This document shows positions 1 to 9,140 of a stretch of 64,000 nt of DNA, in pieces. The DNA comes from an uncultured Owenweeksia sp. GTDB lineage: Bacteria > Bacteroidota > Bacteroidia > Flavobacteriales > Schleiferiaceae. Made by a program: the position numbers and the translations under genes. Within the stretch, counting starts at the first letter, position 1; every line of letters begins with the position of its first letter. The stretch covers positions 62,001 to 126,000 of the forward strand of contig CAKZRR010000021.1 in assembly GCA_937146805.1 (NCBI GenBank), given 5' to 3'. The notes beneath the pieces were generated by a model, which did not search any database, was not told where the DNA came from, and was given only the letters and a program-made list of their open reading frames with translations.

Positions 1-1
1 C

Positions 2-436
2 GCTGGCCCCGAACGCTTGTACCCCGTAGGCAGGCTGGATAGAAAAACAACCGGAGTATTGCTATTCACTAATGATGGCGAAATGGCCACCAAGTTAATG
101 CACCCATCCAGCGGAGCGCGTAAAATTTACCAAGTTAGCCTTGATAAGCGTTTAACTGCGGCTGATTTTAGCAAAATTAAAGCAGGCTTAACCTTAGAAG
201 ATGGCCCCATTACGGTGGATGATATAGCTTATGTGGACGATAAATCAAAAAGCAATATTGGCCTCACAATTCATAGTGGCAGAAACCGAATTGTAAGACG
301 AATTTTTGAGAGCTTAGATTACGAGGTTACTAAACTAGATCGTGTGTTTTTTGCTGGGTTAACCAAGAAAAATTTAGAACGCGGCCGTTGGCGAAAACTA
401 GGCGAAAAAGAGGTTAATTTCCTTAAAATGATGTAA
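2..436 (+). CDS. rRNA pseudouridine synthase (RsuA/RluB family), 5' end outside window
   Basis: This is the C-terminal part of a pseudouridine synthase that converts a uridine in rRNA to pseudouridine. The reading frame is open from base 2, and the ORF-track start (TTG at 17) is an internal Leu codon, so the true start and any N-terminal S4 domain lie upstream of the window. The family motif GRLDRKTTGVLLFTNDG is present, with the catalytic Asp in GRLD. The later segment SGRNRIVRRIFESLDYEV matches the conserved core strand and helix of RluB/RluE/RsuA enzymes. I cannot tell which rRNA position is modified. It runs codirectionally into a short gene that has its own promoter-like motif. Confidence 0.9.
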   Translation, partial: AGPERLYPVGRLDRKTTGVLLFTNDGEMATKLMHPSSGARKIYQVSLDKRLTAADFSKIKAGLTLEDGPITVDDIAYVDDKSKSNIGLTIHSGRNRIVRRIFESLDYEVTKLDRVFFAGLTKKNLERGRWRKLGEKEVNFLKMM

Positions 437-449
437 TTAAAAATATTAG

Positions 450-457
450 TACTTTTG
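450..457 (+). promoter_or_regulatory. Bacteroidota -7 promoter core TACTTTTG
   Basis: The sequence matches TAnnTTTG, the established -7 element of Bacteroidota housekeeping promoters. It sits 39 nt before the ATG of the 79-aa ORF at 497. I see no clear -33 TTTG partner. Confidence 0.5.
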
Positions 458-496
458 TAATACACACATTAATAAAATTCAATTAAAATTAATCAA

Positions 497-736
497 ATGG
501 CAAAAGCAAAAGTTACCCCAGGTGTTTTGATTGGTGCGCTACGCGAGAATCAAAACAACAACAAATCACTTAAGTCCTTATTTTCGAGTCAGTTTTTAGG
601 GAAAATGTCGATGGAAGAACTAGAAGGTTTAAATCTTAGTATTTCGAAAGAAATAGGTAAACGATCTCAAAAAGTAATTCAAGAAAAGATCGATTTTTTG
701 CAAAAACACGGCTATAAAATTAATGCCCCAAAATAG
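497..736 (+). CDS. small basic protein of unknown function (79 aa)
   Basis: I do not recognise this family. The protein is Lys-rich, with no signal peptide or membrane segment, and is probably a cytosolic alpha-helical protein. The N-terminus (MAKAKVTPGVLIGALRENQ) is followed by a Ser/Leu-rich stretch and a predicted long helix ending QKHGYKINAPK. A good promoter core lies upstream at 450 and a strong intrinsic terminator at 761, so it looks like a real monocistronic gene and not a chance ORF. A small nucleic-acid-binding or ribosome-associated role is possible, but nothing in the sequence shows it. Confidence 0.65.
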   Translation: MAKAKVTPGVLIGALRENQNNNKSLKSLFSSQFLGKMSMEELEGLNLSISKEIGKRSQKVIQEKIDFLQKHGYKINAPK

Positions 737-760
737 GTTTTTACACCCTTAACAACTTCG

Positions 761-790
761 GCCTCTTCCTTTGGAAGGGGCTTTTTTTTT
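761..790 (+). terminator. intrinsic terminator
   Basis: A 9-bp stem, GCCTCTTCC / GGAAGGGGC (one G-T pair), has a 3-nt loop and is followed by nine T. It closes the transcription unit of the 79-aa gene. Confidence 0.88.
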
Positions 791-851
791 GGAAAACATA
801 AACTTAACTTTCGCTCCTCGCGTTTAAACTAGGTAACGCGTTAAAAAAGCA

Positions 852-3326
852 ATGCTCAAAAAACTCTTTAAACTCACACTGTGGATATTCGGGACGCTGG
901 CTCTGCTATTTACGCTATTTACCGTGGTGGTATTTTGGAAAGAAGAGGAGATAAAAATAAAAGTAGTTGACCAAATTAATGAGCAGCTAGATGGCGAGAT
1001 TGATGTTCAAAATTTTGGTGTTTCACTTCAAAAATTCCCCAAAGCCGCTCTGCTTTTTGAAGAGGTTTATAGTGCCGGAAAAAATAGCAAAGAAGGAGAC
1101 ACTCTATTATACGCACAGGAACTATTTATTGAGTTTGATGTCTGGAATATCTTTCAGGACGAATTAGAAATAAAAAGTCTCAGTATTCACAATGGAGTCA
1201 TCCAAATTCTACGTCCTAAAAATGGAACACCTAACTACCTTATTTGGAAAGAAAAAAGTAGTAATGAAGAAAGTGCTTGGCACCTTGAAAAGCTTTCGCT
1301 CAAAAATGTTGATTTATACCAATGGGAAGAGCGTGTAAATCAGCATTTAAACTCTACCATTCACGAAGGAGAAATTTCAATTGACTATAAAGATGAACAC
1401 TTTGATATTACAGCGCAGCTAAATAGCTGGGTAAAAAACCTCACCGTTAACAATCAAAAATATTTAACAAATCAACCCTTAGAACTAACCGGAAATTTAA
1501 ATGGAAACACAAGTCATTTTGTATTACAAAATGGCAAAGCCACTAGCCATGGAATTGGGCTTTCATTTAGTTTTTCGCAAAACAAAAATCAGTTTAAACT
1601 TAATGCTCAACAAAAAGGAGCTGACTTAGCAGCTTGGCAGCATTTTGCAGAAAGCCAATTAATGCACAAACCTTATAATTTTAAGGTTGAAGGAAGTGGA
1701 AGTTTTGCGATAAATTATCAGTATCATCCTGATTTAGGACATCAAATAGAAGCCAAGGCAAGTAGTCAAAAGTCGGGCTTTAATGCTTTTGAAAAAGGAC
1801 ACTTAAGCGATCTAGCTTTTGAAGCCCACTATACCCTTAAGCATGGTTTGGATGAATTACATATTAAATCTTTGAACGGACAGGCCAGAACCGGCAAAGT
1901 ACAAGCCAGTGGATATATCAAAAACTTAAAGCGGCCACAAGTTTCGCTTCAACTAAGAAGCGAATTAGACTTGGCCGAACTACTGCTTTTTGTGCCTTTA
2001 GACACGCTCCATAAACCCATCGGAAAGACCACTTTAAACCTCCACTTTCAAAACAATTTTAAATCCTTTGACGCCATAAAACCCAGTGAATTTAAAAACG
2101 CCAAAGCCAGTGGTTCCTTTACGCTTAATGAAGCGGGCTTTTCGTTTAAAGGATCTAACAAACAAGTAAGTCATGTTAATGCCGAAATTCAGTTTTTAGG
2201 TAATGATTTACATATAAACAACCTGTTTTTTAGAACCGGACAAAGTGATGTATATCTAAACGGTCAAGTGCAAAATGTTTGGAACTACTTGTTTTTCGAA
2301 AATCAACAACTAAACATTGATGCCAATGTAAAATCGCAAGAAATTGTGATGGAAGATTTTTTAATGAAACAAGCTTCGAAAAGCGATACCCCCCCCCTTC
2401 ATTTTGTAAAGTCATTGCAGCTAAACCTAAACCTCGAAGCCTCTAAATTTAGATTTGAAAATTTTTATGCCGAGAATATTAAAGGGGAATTACAAGTTAA
2501 AAATCAAGTTTTTAAAGCCCGTAACCTCAGCCTACAGGCAGATGAAGGTAGCTTTGCTGGCCAGTTTAGTTTAAACACGCAAAACTCAAAAAAGTACCAA
2601 CTGCATGCCCGCCTAAACGCCAATCACTTTAACATTAACCAACTTTTTAAGAGTTTTAATGATTTTGGACAAGACGCCATTACCGCACAAAATATAAGCG
2701 GAACGGGCACCGCACAAGCCGTTTTAAATTGCCAATTAAACCCCGATTTAAGCATACGCATACCTTCCATTGACTTGCAATCTCAGCTTGAAATTAGCGA
2801 TGGCAAACTCCAAAACTACCAACCTTTAATGGCTCTTTCGGACTTTGCTTCCATCAGCGAATTGAAGGACGTGCAGTTTGAAACGATGAAAAACAATATC
2901 AGCATTAAAAATGAAACCGTTTTTATTCCCAGCATGCGTATTAATAGCAGCGTGATGGACATAGGCCTAGAAGGAATGCACAGTTTTAAAAACGAAATTA
3001 ATTACGATCTAGAGATTAAACTCTCGGATGTTCTGTTCGCTAAACGAAAGAAAAAGAAAACGAGCAGCGAATTTGACGAGCACCTAGTTGAAATAGCGCA
3101 CCAAGAATATCCAACAGTGCTTGTAAAAATGACGGGCACTGTTGACAAACCCCTCATTGAACTGAACAAAGTAAGTTTAAGCAGTACACTTAGCAACAGT
3201 TTGAAACAAGAAAAAAAGAATCTAAAAAATATATTCGGAAAAAACCCAAAAGAACCCAAAAAGCCCGCCAATGGGGGACTTCAGTTTGACTTGTTTGGCG
3301 AAGAAAACGATAGCATCAAAAAATAA
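852..3326 (+). CDS. AsmA-like family protein
   Basis: An 824-aa protein with one N-terminal membrane segment (about residues 7-29) and a very long periplasmic beta-rich region. The layout is that of Bacteroidota AsmA-like proteins, which are thought to act in envelope lipid or outer-membrane homeostasis, perhaps as bridge-like lipid carriers. The C-terminal part (LQNYQPLMALSDFASI.., then KMTGTVDKPLIELNKV..) matches the usual AsmA C-terminal domain. A nine-C homopolymer at 2389-2397 lies inside the gene (codons for SDTPPL) and is unusual in this AT-rich DNA. No tight neighbours; it is probably transcribed alone. Confidence 0.8.
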   Translation: MLKKLFKLTLWIFGTLALLFTLFTVVVFWKEEEIKIKVVDQINEQLDGEIDVQNFGVSLQKFPKAALLFEEVYSAGKNSKEGDTLLYAQELFIEFDVWNIFQDELEIKSLSIHNGVIQILRPKNGTPNYLIWKEKSSNEESAWHLEKLSLKNVDLYQWEERVNQHLNSTIHEGEISIDYKDEHFDITAQLNSWVKNLTVNNQKYLTNQPLELTGNLNGNTSHFVLQNGKATSHGIGLSFSFSQNKNQFKLNAQQKGADLAAWQHFAESQLMHKPYNFKVEGSGSFAINYQYHPDLGHQIEAKASSQKSGFNAFEKGHLSDLAFEAHYTLKHGLDELHIKSLNGQARTGKVQASGYIKNLKRPQVSLQLRSELDLAELLLFVPLDTLHKPIGKTTLNLHFQNNFKSFDAIKPSEFKNAKASGSFTLNEAGFSFKGSNKQVSHVNAEIQFLGNDLHINNLFFRTGQSDVYLNGQVQNVWNYLFFENQQLNIDANVKSQEIVMEDFLMKQASKSDTPPLHFVKSLQLNLNLEASKFRFENFYAENIKGELQVKNQVFKARNLSLQADEGSFAGQFSLNTQNSKKYQLHARLNANHFNINQLFKSFNDFGQDAITAQNISGTGTAQAVLNCQLNPDLSIRIPSIDLQSQLEISDGKLQNYQPLMALSDFASISELKDVQFETMKNNISIKNETVFIPSMRINSSVMDIGLEGMHSFKNEINYDLEIKLSDVLFAKRKKKKTSSEFDEHLVEIAHQEYPTVLVKMTGTVDKPLIELNKVSLSSTLSNSLKQEKKNLKNIFGKNPKEPKKPANGGLQFDLFGEENDSIKK
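2389..2397 (+). repeat. poly-C tract (9 C) within the AsmA-like gene
   Basis: Nine consecutive C at about codon 515 encode part of Thr-Pro-Pro-Leu. A change of one C would shift the frame and truncate the last 40 percent of the protein. Confidence 0.8.
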
Positions 3327-3369
3327 TGTTTAGGTAACAATAAGCCTAAATTTAGCAACACAAAAAAAC

Positions 3370-3377
3370 TACCTTTG
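3370..3377 (+). promoter_or_regulatory. promoter core TACCTTTG before the secretion cluster
   Basis: Exact TAnnTTTG match 10 nt before the first in-frame ATG (3388) and 22 nt before the second (3400). It probably drives the gene series 3388-9084 with a very short leader. Confidence 0.65.
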
Positions 3378-3387
3378 CCGAAATTTA

Positions 3388-4677
3388 ATGCAGGTAGATA
3401 TGCGTCATTTTATTGCTCTAATTTTATTGCTAATCAATGCTTTAGCAATAGCTCAAACAGCCAACATTAGAGTAATGTCGTACAATTTAATGTACTACCG
3501 CACCTCCAGTGCGCCATGCAGCCACAATCAGTCGGCTATACAAAGAGATAATGCCCTTAAAGACATTATCGCGTATGTAAACCCCACCGTGTTATCCGTT
3601 AACGAAATTGGCACTAGCCCCTCCACCGCAAGTTTTGTTTTAAACAATGTAATTAATACCAATGGGCAAAGTAATTACGCCAAAGCGCTAAGCACTGGCA
3701 ATGGCAGCAGTCTTGGTAATGCATTGTTTTTTGATACCACCAAAGTGGCTCTTCACAGCCAGGCAATTTTAGAAAAAGATGCTCAAAACAATAACATTGT
3801 TAGAGTTATTGATTTATACCGCTTGTATTACAAAGATCCCAAGCTAAAATTAGGAGCTGACACCTTGTATTTCACGGTAGCTTCGGCTCACCTAAAAGCG
3901 GGCAATAGCAGCGCCAATCGTAATGATAGAGATCACGCCACTAAAGCTCTAATGAATCACTTACGTGATAATGTAGCGGATGAAAATGTAATTATGTGTG
4001 GTGACTTTAACATTTACAATGCCAGCGAAGCCGCCTTTCAAAACTTAGTAAATTATGGTACCAGCAGCGAACGATTTAATGACCCAATAAACCAAATGGG
4101 TTCTTGGAATAACAATGCCAACTATGCCGCAATTCACACCCAAAGCACCCATGCCAGCTCATCCGGCTGTCATAGTGGTGGCGGACTTGACGATCGTTTT
4201 GATTTTATATTGGCCTCCAACGCTATTATGGGCAATACCCATGGTATTAAATATAAATTAAATAGCTACGCTACGGTAGGCAACGATGGCAATCACTTTA
4301 ATCAGAGTATTAACTCGGGCACCAACCTGTCTGCTCCGCAAGCTATTATTAACGATTTATATGATTTTAGTGACCACCTACCCGTAATACTAGAATTGGA
4401 AATACGCCTATCAGACATTGGACAAAATGAACTTTGGCCTACTGAAAAACTCATGGTAGGCAATCCATTTAAAAACGAATTAAACATTAGCAATAAAAGT
4501 GGCGAGCGCTTTCAAGTTTCTCTTTTTACCTTTACGGGGAAACAACTTAACGCACTGACCGTACTACCTAATAGTGAGCAACAATTGCCATTGGAGTTTT
4601 TACCGAAAGGCACTTATTTATTAATTAGCCAAGATGACCACGGGCAGCAATACCGCCAAAAACTAATTAAGCAGTGA
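3388..4677 (+). CDS. secreted endonuclease/exonuclease/phosphatase-fold protein with T9SS sorting domain
   Basis: A 429-aa secreted protein of the DNase I-like EEP superfamily. Catalytic landmarks are in order: VNEIG (metal-binding Glu), SAHLKAG (His), CGDFNIYNASE (Asp/Asn), DDRFDFILAS and the terminal SDHLPV (Asp-His). The nuclease or phosphodiesterase core therefore looks intact. A signal peptide (MRHFIALILLLINALAIAQ) begins at Met5, so the true start may be 3400 instead of 3388. The last 80 residues form a type A T9SS C-terminal domain ending in KGTYLLI..KLIKQ, predicting export across the outer membrane. The gene overlaps the next by 4 nt. The substrate (nucleic acid or other phosphodiester) cannot be told. 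Confidence 0.85.
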   Translation: MQVDMRHFIALILLLINALAIAQTANIRVMSYNLMYYRTSSAPCSHNQSAIQRDNALKDIIAYVNPTVLSVNEIGTSPSTASFVLNNVINTNGQSNYAKALSTGNGSSLGNALFFDTTKVALHSQAILEKDAQNNNIVRVIDLYRLYYKDPKLKLGADTLYFTVASAHLKAGNSSANRNDRDHATKALMNHLRDNVADENVIMCGDFNIYNASEAAFQNLVNYGTSSERFNDPINQMGSWNNNANYAAIHTQSTHASSSGCHSGGGLDDRFDFILASNAIMGNTHGIKYKLNSYATVGNDGNHFNQSINSGTNLSAPQAIINDLYDFSDHLPVILELEIRLSDIGQNELWPTEKLMVGNPFKNELNISNKSGERFQVSLFTFTGKQLNALTVLPNSEQQLPLEFLPKGTYLLISQDDHGQQYRQKLIKQ

Positions 4678-6836
4678 AAAATCTAATTCTACTTTTCGCC
4701 TTTATCTTATGCTTTTTGCAAAGTGGGCGCGGCCAAGAAAGCTTTCAAGAAAAAGTAACCAGCTCAAGCAATGTACGTTTAAACGTAACCAACTACGGCA
4801 CTTTTGGCAATGCCTTTAGAGGCTACCGCGATGGATCTGGCAACCCCTCTTGCGAGTACCCTGCTGGATCGGGAATTGAAAACCTATTTGAAGGAGGTAT
4901 TTGGATTGGTGGTAAAAACGGAGGCTCTGTTCAAGTTTCCACTTCTGCTTACGATGCTACCCGTGGCTATTCGCCCGGAAGCGCTGGTTTTGAGATGACT
5001 GCCGCGGTGGGTGCGCAACTTAAAGAACTAAGCAGCCTATTTGATAGTAAGTTTTTCGATCCAACGGCCGTTTCACATCAAGATTACATAGCCGAGTTTA
5101 CAGATAAAAATGTTACCGTACCGGGCACCAATATTCAAATTACGGGGCATACCAACCCTATGCAGCTTAAGGTAAAAATGAGCACCTATAATTGGAACTA
5201 CACCTTTAGCGATTTTATGGTAATTGTTAATCTTACCATTACCAACGATGGCCCCAATACTTTTGATGATGTGTACGTGGGCTTGTGGAGCAACACCGTA
5301 GTGAGAAACATTAACATTACGCCTCCAGGATCTGGTGGTGCTAACTTTTACAACAAAGGTGCCAACGGTTATATGGACTCCTTAAACCTAGCTTATTGCT
5401 TTGATGCTGTTGGTGATTTAGGTTTTACCGAAAGCTATGTAGCGCAAAAATTTTTAGGAGCCGAAGACAAAAATGGCTTTCACTACCCCCAGTTAGACTC
5501 CACCTTTAATAAGGCCACCAACAGTTGGATTGCCGAAGATTTTAAAGTGAACTATAATGCCTGGGAGTTTAATAGCGGTTCTAACCCAGTTTTCTTTTTC
5601 CCTACCAATGAACAATCACGTTATAGTAAAATGGCCAATGGCCTTAATCAAAACCCTTGTTGGCACGATCCTACTGGGCCAGCTTGCGCTTCCGGTCGCG
5701 ATTTTCAGGCAGAGCTCAATCTTATAGGTAATAGATCCGATCTTGTTTCGGCCGGCCCGTTTCCTTCATTAGGGCCTGGTGAAGAAATCACCATAGCCTT
5801 TGCCTACATTATGGCTAAAAAGTTTGATGATGGCAACGCAAATATTGCCAACACCCTAGAGCAGCGTAAAAATTTATTGGAAAATGCTACCTGGGCCCAA
5901 CAGGCGTATAATGGTGAAGATCAAAATTTTAACGGTGTATTAGATACCAACGAAGATATTAATGGCGATGGCTTACTTACCCGCTATGTTTTACCAAGCC
6001 CGCCTAGTATTCCGCGAACGCGCGTAGTGCCTACGCACAATAAAATTGATGTGTATTGGTCTGATAATTCTAAAAATTCGATAGACCCTATTAGCAACCA
6101 AAAAGATTTTGAAGGCTACCGCGTGTACCTTTCCAAATTGGGTTTTGATGTAAATGGCGTACAAAATCTATCGCGTGATTTTAAGCTTGCGGCTGAATAT
6201 GACATCCCCGGAAACGGGCTATTTAAAGAAATAGGTTTTGAAAGCATAGCGCTTGATACTGCGGTATATTTTAAAGGCGATACCGTAGCCTACAATTATA
6301 AGTACACAGTAAATGATTTACCCGATGGCTGGCAATATGCCGTGGCTGTAACGGCCTTTGACCGTGGAAATCCTGAATCCAATTTAGAGTCGCTTGAATC
6401 TAGCTTTTTGGCTAACAACTACCGTGCATTTACAGGCACTACGCCTAACGCAAATATTAAGAGCGATGCACCTTATGCTTTTCCAAACCCGTATTACTAT
6501 GGTGCTGCCTGGGAGGGCAAATCTAACTTCCAGGAAGAGAGCCGCAAAATAATTTTTGCCAACCTACCCGCCCGTTGCAAAATACGGGTGTACACCGTGG
6601 CCGGAGATTTTATTGATGAAATACATCACGATGAAAATTACAACGGAAACGATATAAGGTGGTTTCAAACCTTTGCTTCTGAAAACCCAGACGAAAACGT
6701 GTTTAGCGGTGGCCAGCATGCCTGGGATTTACTATCGTTGGATAGTCAAATTATTAGCCGCGGCTTGTATATTTTTTCGGTAGAAGATTTAGACTCTGGC
6801 GAAGAGCAAACAGGAAAATTTGTAATAATTAAATAA
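4674..6836 (+). CDS. large secreted protein, probable T9SS cargo
   Basis: A 720-aa protein starting at a GTG that overlaps the upstream stop (GTGA). A signal peptide (LILLFAFILCFLQSGRGQ) is followed by a long beta-rich region. A fibronectin type III-like segment lies near residues 440-570 (FEGYRVYLSKLG...). The C-terminal 100 residues (CKIRVYTVAGDFIDEI ... SRGLYIFSVED ... GKFVIIK) resemble the FlgD-Ig/T9SS type of terminal domain, though it is not a textbook type A domain. An Asp/Asn-rich loop (DQNFNGVLDTNEDINGDG) looks like a calcium-binding dockerin or thrombospondin type 3 motif. No enzyme motif is seen. Translational coupling to the nuclease-fold protein suggests a shared surface role. 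Confidence 0.75.
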   Translation: MKNLILLFAFILCFLQSGRGQESFQEKVTSSSNVRLNVTNYGTFGNAFRGYRDGSGNPSCEYPAGSGIENLFEGGIWIGGKNGGSVQVSTSAYDATRGYSPGSAGFEMTAAVGAQLKELSSLFDSKFFDPTAVSHQDYIAEFTDKNVTVPGTNIQITGHTNPMQLKVKMSTYNWNYTFSDFMVIVNLTITNDGPNTFDDVYVGLWSNTVVRNINITPPGSGGANFYNKGANGYMDSLNLAYCFDAVGDLGFTESYVAQKFLGAEDKNGFHYPQLDSTFNKATNSWIAEDFKVNYNAWEFNSGSNPVFFFPTNEQSRYSKMANGLNQNPCWHDPTGPACASGRDFQAELNLIGNRSDLVSAGPFPSLGPGEEITIAFAYIMAKKFDDGNANIANTLEQRKNLLENATWAQQAYNGEDQNFNGVLDTNEDINGDGLLTRYVLPSPPSIPRTRVVPTHNKIDVYWSDNSKNSIDPISNQKDFEGYRVYLSKLGFDVNGVQNLSRDFKLAAEYDIPGNGLFKEIGFESIALDTAVYFKGDTVAYNYKYTVNDLPDGWQYAVAVTAFDRGNPESNLESLESSFLANNYRAFTGTTPNANIKSDAPYAFPNPYYYGAAWEGKSNFQEESRKIIFANLPARCKIRVYTVAGDFIDEIHHDENYNGNDIRWFQTFASENPDENVFSGGQHAWDLLSLDSQIISRGLYIFSVEDLDSGEEQTGKFVIIK

Positions 6837-6858
6837 GTAAAACTAAGTACTTTAAATC

Positions 6859-9084
6859 ATGAAAAAGTTATTTTTCACCCTAGTAGCCAGCTTTTTAATG
6901 GCCGGCATGTATGCTCAAACGTATGTGAGCATTACCGATATTAATCAGCCTAAAAATTTAACCAACTGTAACGATACTTCATTGTATTATGGAGATACTA
7001 TTAGAACCATTGGTATTGTAACCGTTGATGGTGGTTTAAGTGAGGTATCTTCTAGCTCGGTGCAAGGCGGCTACCGTCCTTTCTTTTTTATTGTAGATAC
7101 CGCCAACGGAGGAACCAACGCCCCCTATGCTAGTTTAGAAGTGCAAGGTATTTACCGTAACTCACAAAATGCTTTTCAAGCCAATACCTTAGCCACTACC
7201 TTGTTAGCAGGAGATGTAGTTGAGATTACTGGCTATTTAAATGCCTACCACAATGGTTTACAACTAAATACGCTTGACGCGAATAGCATTACCATTCTAT
7301 CATCCAGCGCTGTGCCAACACCAGTAATAGTGCCTGTTGCCGATTTAAACGACCCCAACAGAATTAATAAGGTAACTACAGGCGAAAAATGGGAAGGCTC
7401 ATTTGTTACTCTTCAAAATGTAACGGTTTCAGAGGTAGTACCTTTTAGCAACGGCCGTATTAGTTTTAATGTGGTTGATGGTAGCGGGAACAAAGTAAAT
7501 GTGAGTGATCGATTTTTGGCACAAAAATCGGCATCGCATCAAACAGTAAACCCAAACACACCAAGCACTTCAGGTACAGGCTCATTTGTATCTCCGGTAC
7601 CAGGTACTTTCTACACTACACTTAGTGGTATTATTCGTCATGATGGAAATGGCTGTACAGGTGGTGCCGGAACCAACCGTGGTTATGAGATAAACCCATT
7701 TGATAGCACCCACTATAACATTGGCTATGCACCTCCTTATATTGAAAGTGTAGAGCGTGACCCGTTGGTACCAAACGCCAATCAAGATGTAGAAATTACG
7801 GCTAAAATAACCGATTACGATGGCACTGTTGATAGCGTAATTATTGCTTGGAGCACTAACAAAACAGCCGCTCCATCTAGCTATACTAAAACCAACATGG
7901 CTTTGGCTATTGGTTCTACCGATGAGTACGAATACATCATTCCAAAGCAAGCTATTGGTACTGAAATTCGCTATTACATTTATGCCGAAGACAATGATGC
8001 GAACCCATCTTATTACCCAAATACACCAGTTGGTCAAACAGAACCAAATATTCAATTTTACACCATCCGTGCCAACGGATTAACTATTCAAGATATACAG
8101 TACACTTTAGATCCTAGCGGTGATTCGCCTTACCGAGGCGAAACCGTAACTATTAGTGGTGTGGCAACGGCTTCGCAGTTTGATTACGACTTAGGTTACG
8201 TGTACATTCAGCAACCAGGCGAAACTGAATTTGCCGGTATTTCACTTATTGGGTCATTTGATTTAGGAAGCGTTTACCGCAACGAGTGGATTGAGGTTAC
8301 TGGGGATATTGTAGAAAACTTTGGATTTACACAAATGATTGTTTCTAAGGTGGTGCATTTAGGTCAAACCGACACTATCCAGCCAGTTGCTGTTAATCCT
8401 AGTGATAGTGCATCTCAGGCCAATGGTGGTTGGGAAAAATACGAAAGTATGTTGGTGAAATATGAAAACCCCACCACTGGTAATAAGCTATATATTACTG
8501 ATGACAATGCAGGTTTTGGGGACTACCGAGTTGGCATAGACCCTACCTTATCATACAACCAATCAGGTTTAGTTTTGGCGGGTCGTCAGGGTTCAAACGC
8601 GGCCTCTTCACTTTGGACGCAATTGGTTACCGACACCTTGTATCAAAATACCGATGGCGCCATGTTTTTGCAAGCCGTTACTACAAGTGATACCATGACC
8701 ATGGATGCCGTTATAGGTTTACTTTATTATGGATTTAGTGCCTACCGTGTTTTGCCCCGTGCCAACGATGATATTATTGGTTTAAATGCTACTCTAAGTC
8801 CTATTGGTACCCGCCCCAATAATGTTAGCTTAAGCGAAGTATTTAATATAGACTTTACTATTTATCCAAATCCGGCCAACGAAAATATTACCGTAGAAGC
8901 CAACCACAGCGAAGGTTTTGAAGTAGCTATTTATAACTTAAGTGGAGTACAAGTTGGAAACCACATTTCTAATGGAAGCAAAGCTCAGTTTAACGTAAGC
9001 AACTTAGCAGCTGGAGCTTATGTATTGAAACTAGTAAGCAGCGGTGCCACTTTAAGCACTGGTAAATTGCTAATCAGTAAATAA
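6859..9084 (+). CDS. T9SS type A cargo protein with OB-like and Ig-like domains
   Basis: A 741-aa protein with a signal peptide (MKKLFFTLVASFLMAGMYAQ). Two similar beta-rich modules (near residues 22-165 and 410-540) contain phrases such as DTIRTIGIVTVDGG and GETVTISGVATA, typical of OB-fold-like nucleic-acid or sugar-binding domains found in secreted nucleases. An Ig-like region (DYDGTVDSVIIAWSTN) sits between them. The C-terminus has a clear type A sorting domain (FTIYPNPANENITVEA ... AAGAYVLKLVSSG ... KLLISK). It lies 22 nt after the previous gene and a strong terminator follows. The OB-like modules and the EEP-nuclease neighbour hint at extracellular DNA handling; this is inference only. 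Confidence 0.82.
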   Translation: MKKLFFTLVASFLMAGMYAQTYVSITDINQPKNLTNCNDTSLYYGDTIRTIGIVTVDGGLSEVSSSSVQGGYRPFFFIVDTANGGTNAPYASLEVQGIYRNSQNAFQANTLATTLLAGDVVEITGYLNAYHNGLQLNTLDANSITILSSSAVPTPVIVPVADLNDPNRINKVTTGEKWEGSFVTLQNVTVSEVVPFSNGRISFNVVDGSGNKVNVSDRFLAQKSASHQTVNPNTPSTSGTGSFVSPVPGTFYTTLSGIIRHDGNGCTGGAGTNRGYEINPFDSTHYNIGYAPPYIESVERDPLVPNANQDVEITAKITDYDGTVDSVIIAWSTNKTAAPSSYTKTNMALAIGSTDEYEYIIPKQAIGTEIRYYIYAEDNDANPSYYPNTPVGQTEPNIQFYTIRANGLTIQDIQYTLDPSGDSPYRGETVTISGVATASQFDYDLGYVYIQQPGETEFAGISLIGSFDLGSVYRNEWIEVTGDIVENFGFTQMIVSKVVHLGQTDTIQPVAVNPSDSASQANGGWEKYESMLVKYENPTTGNKLYITDDNAGFGDYRVGIDPTLSYNQSGLVLAGRQGSNAASSLWTQLVTDTLYQNTDGAMFLQAVTTSDTMTMDAVIGLLYYGFSAYRVLPRANDDIIGLNATLSPIGTRPNNVSLSEVFNIDFTIYPNPANENITVEANHSEGFEVAIYNLSGVQVGNHISNGSKAQFNVSNLAAGAYVLKLVSSGATLSTGKLLISK

Positions 9085-9090
9085 TAATAA

Positions 9091-9121
9091 AAGCGGCAGC
9101 CTAATTGGGTTGCCGCTTTTT
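9091..9121 (+). terminator. intrinsic terminator within the secretion cluster
   Basis: An 11-bp stem, AAGCGGCAGCC / GGTTGCCGCTT (one G-T pair), has a 6-nt loop and a T run. It lies between two cluster genes and suggests separate or attenuated transcription of the downstream receptor genes. Confidence 0.8.
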
Positions 9122-9140
9122 AATTAAAAACAGCTTGGTT

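Noticed and set aside
7582-8055. 157-aa minus-strand ORF
   Set aside because: Fully inside the T9SS cargo gene at 6859-9084 on the other strand; composition (Trp/Cys/Asn-rich, no domain) is that of an antisense shadow.
9105-9140. TTG 9105 as start of the lipoprotein gene
   Set aside because: The TTG lies inside the loop/arm of an intrinsic terminator; the lipoprotein signal is better formed from TTG 9141.
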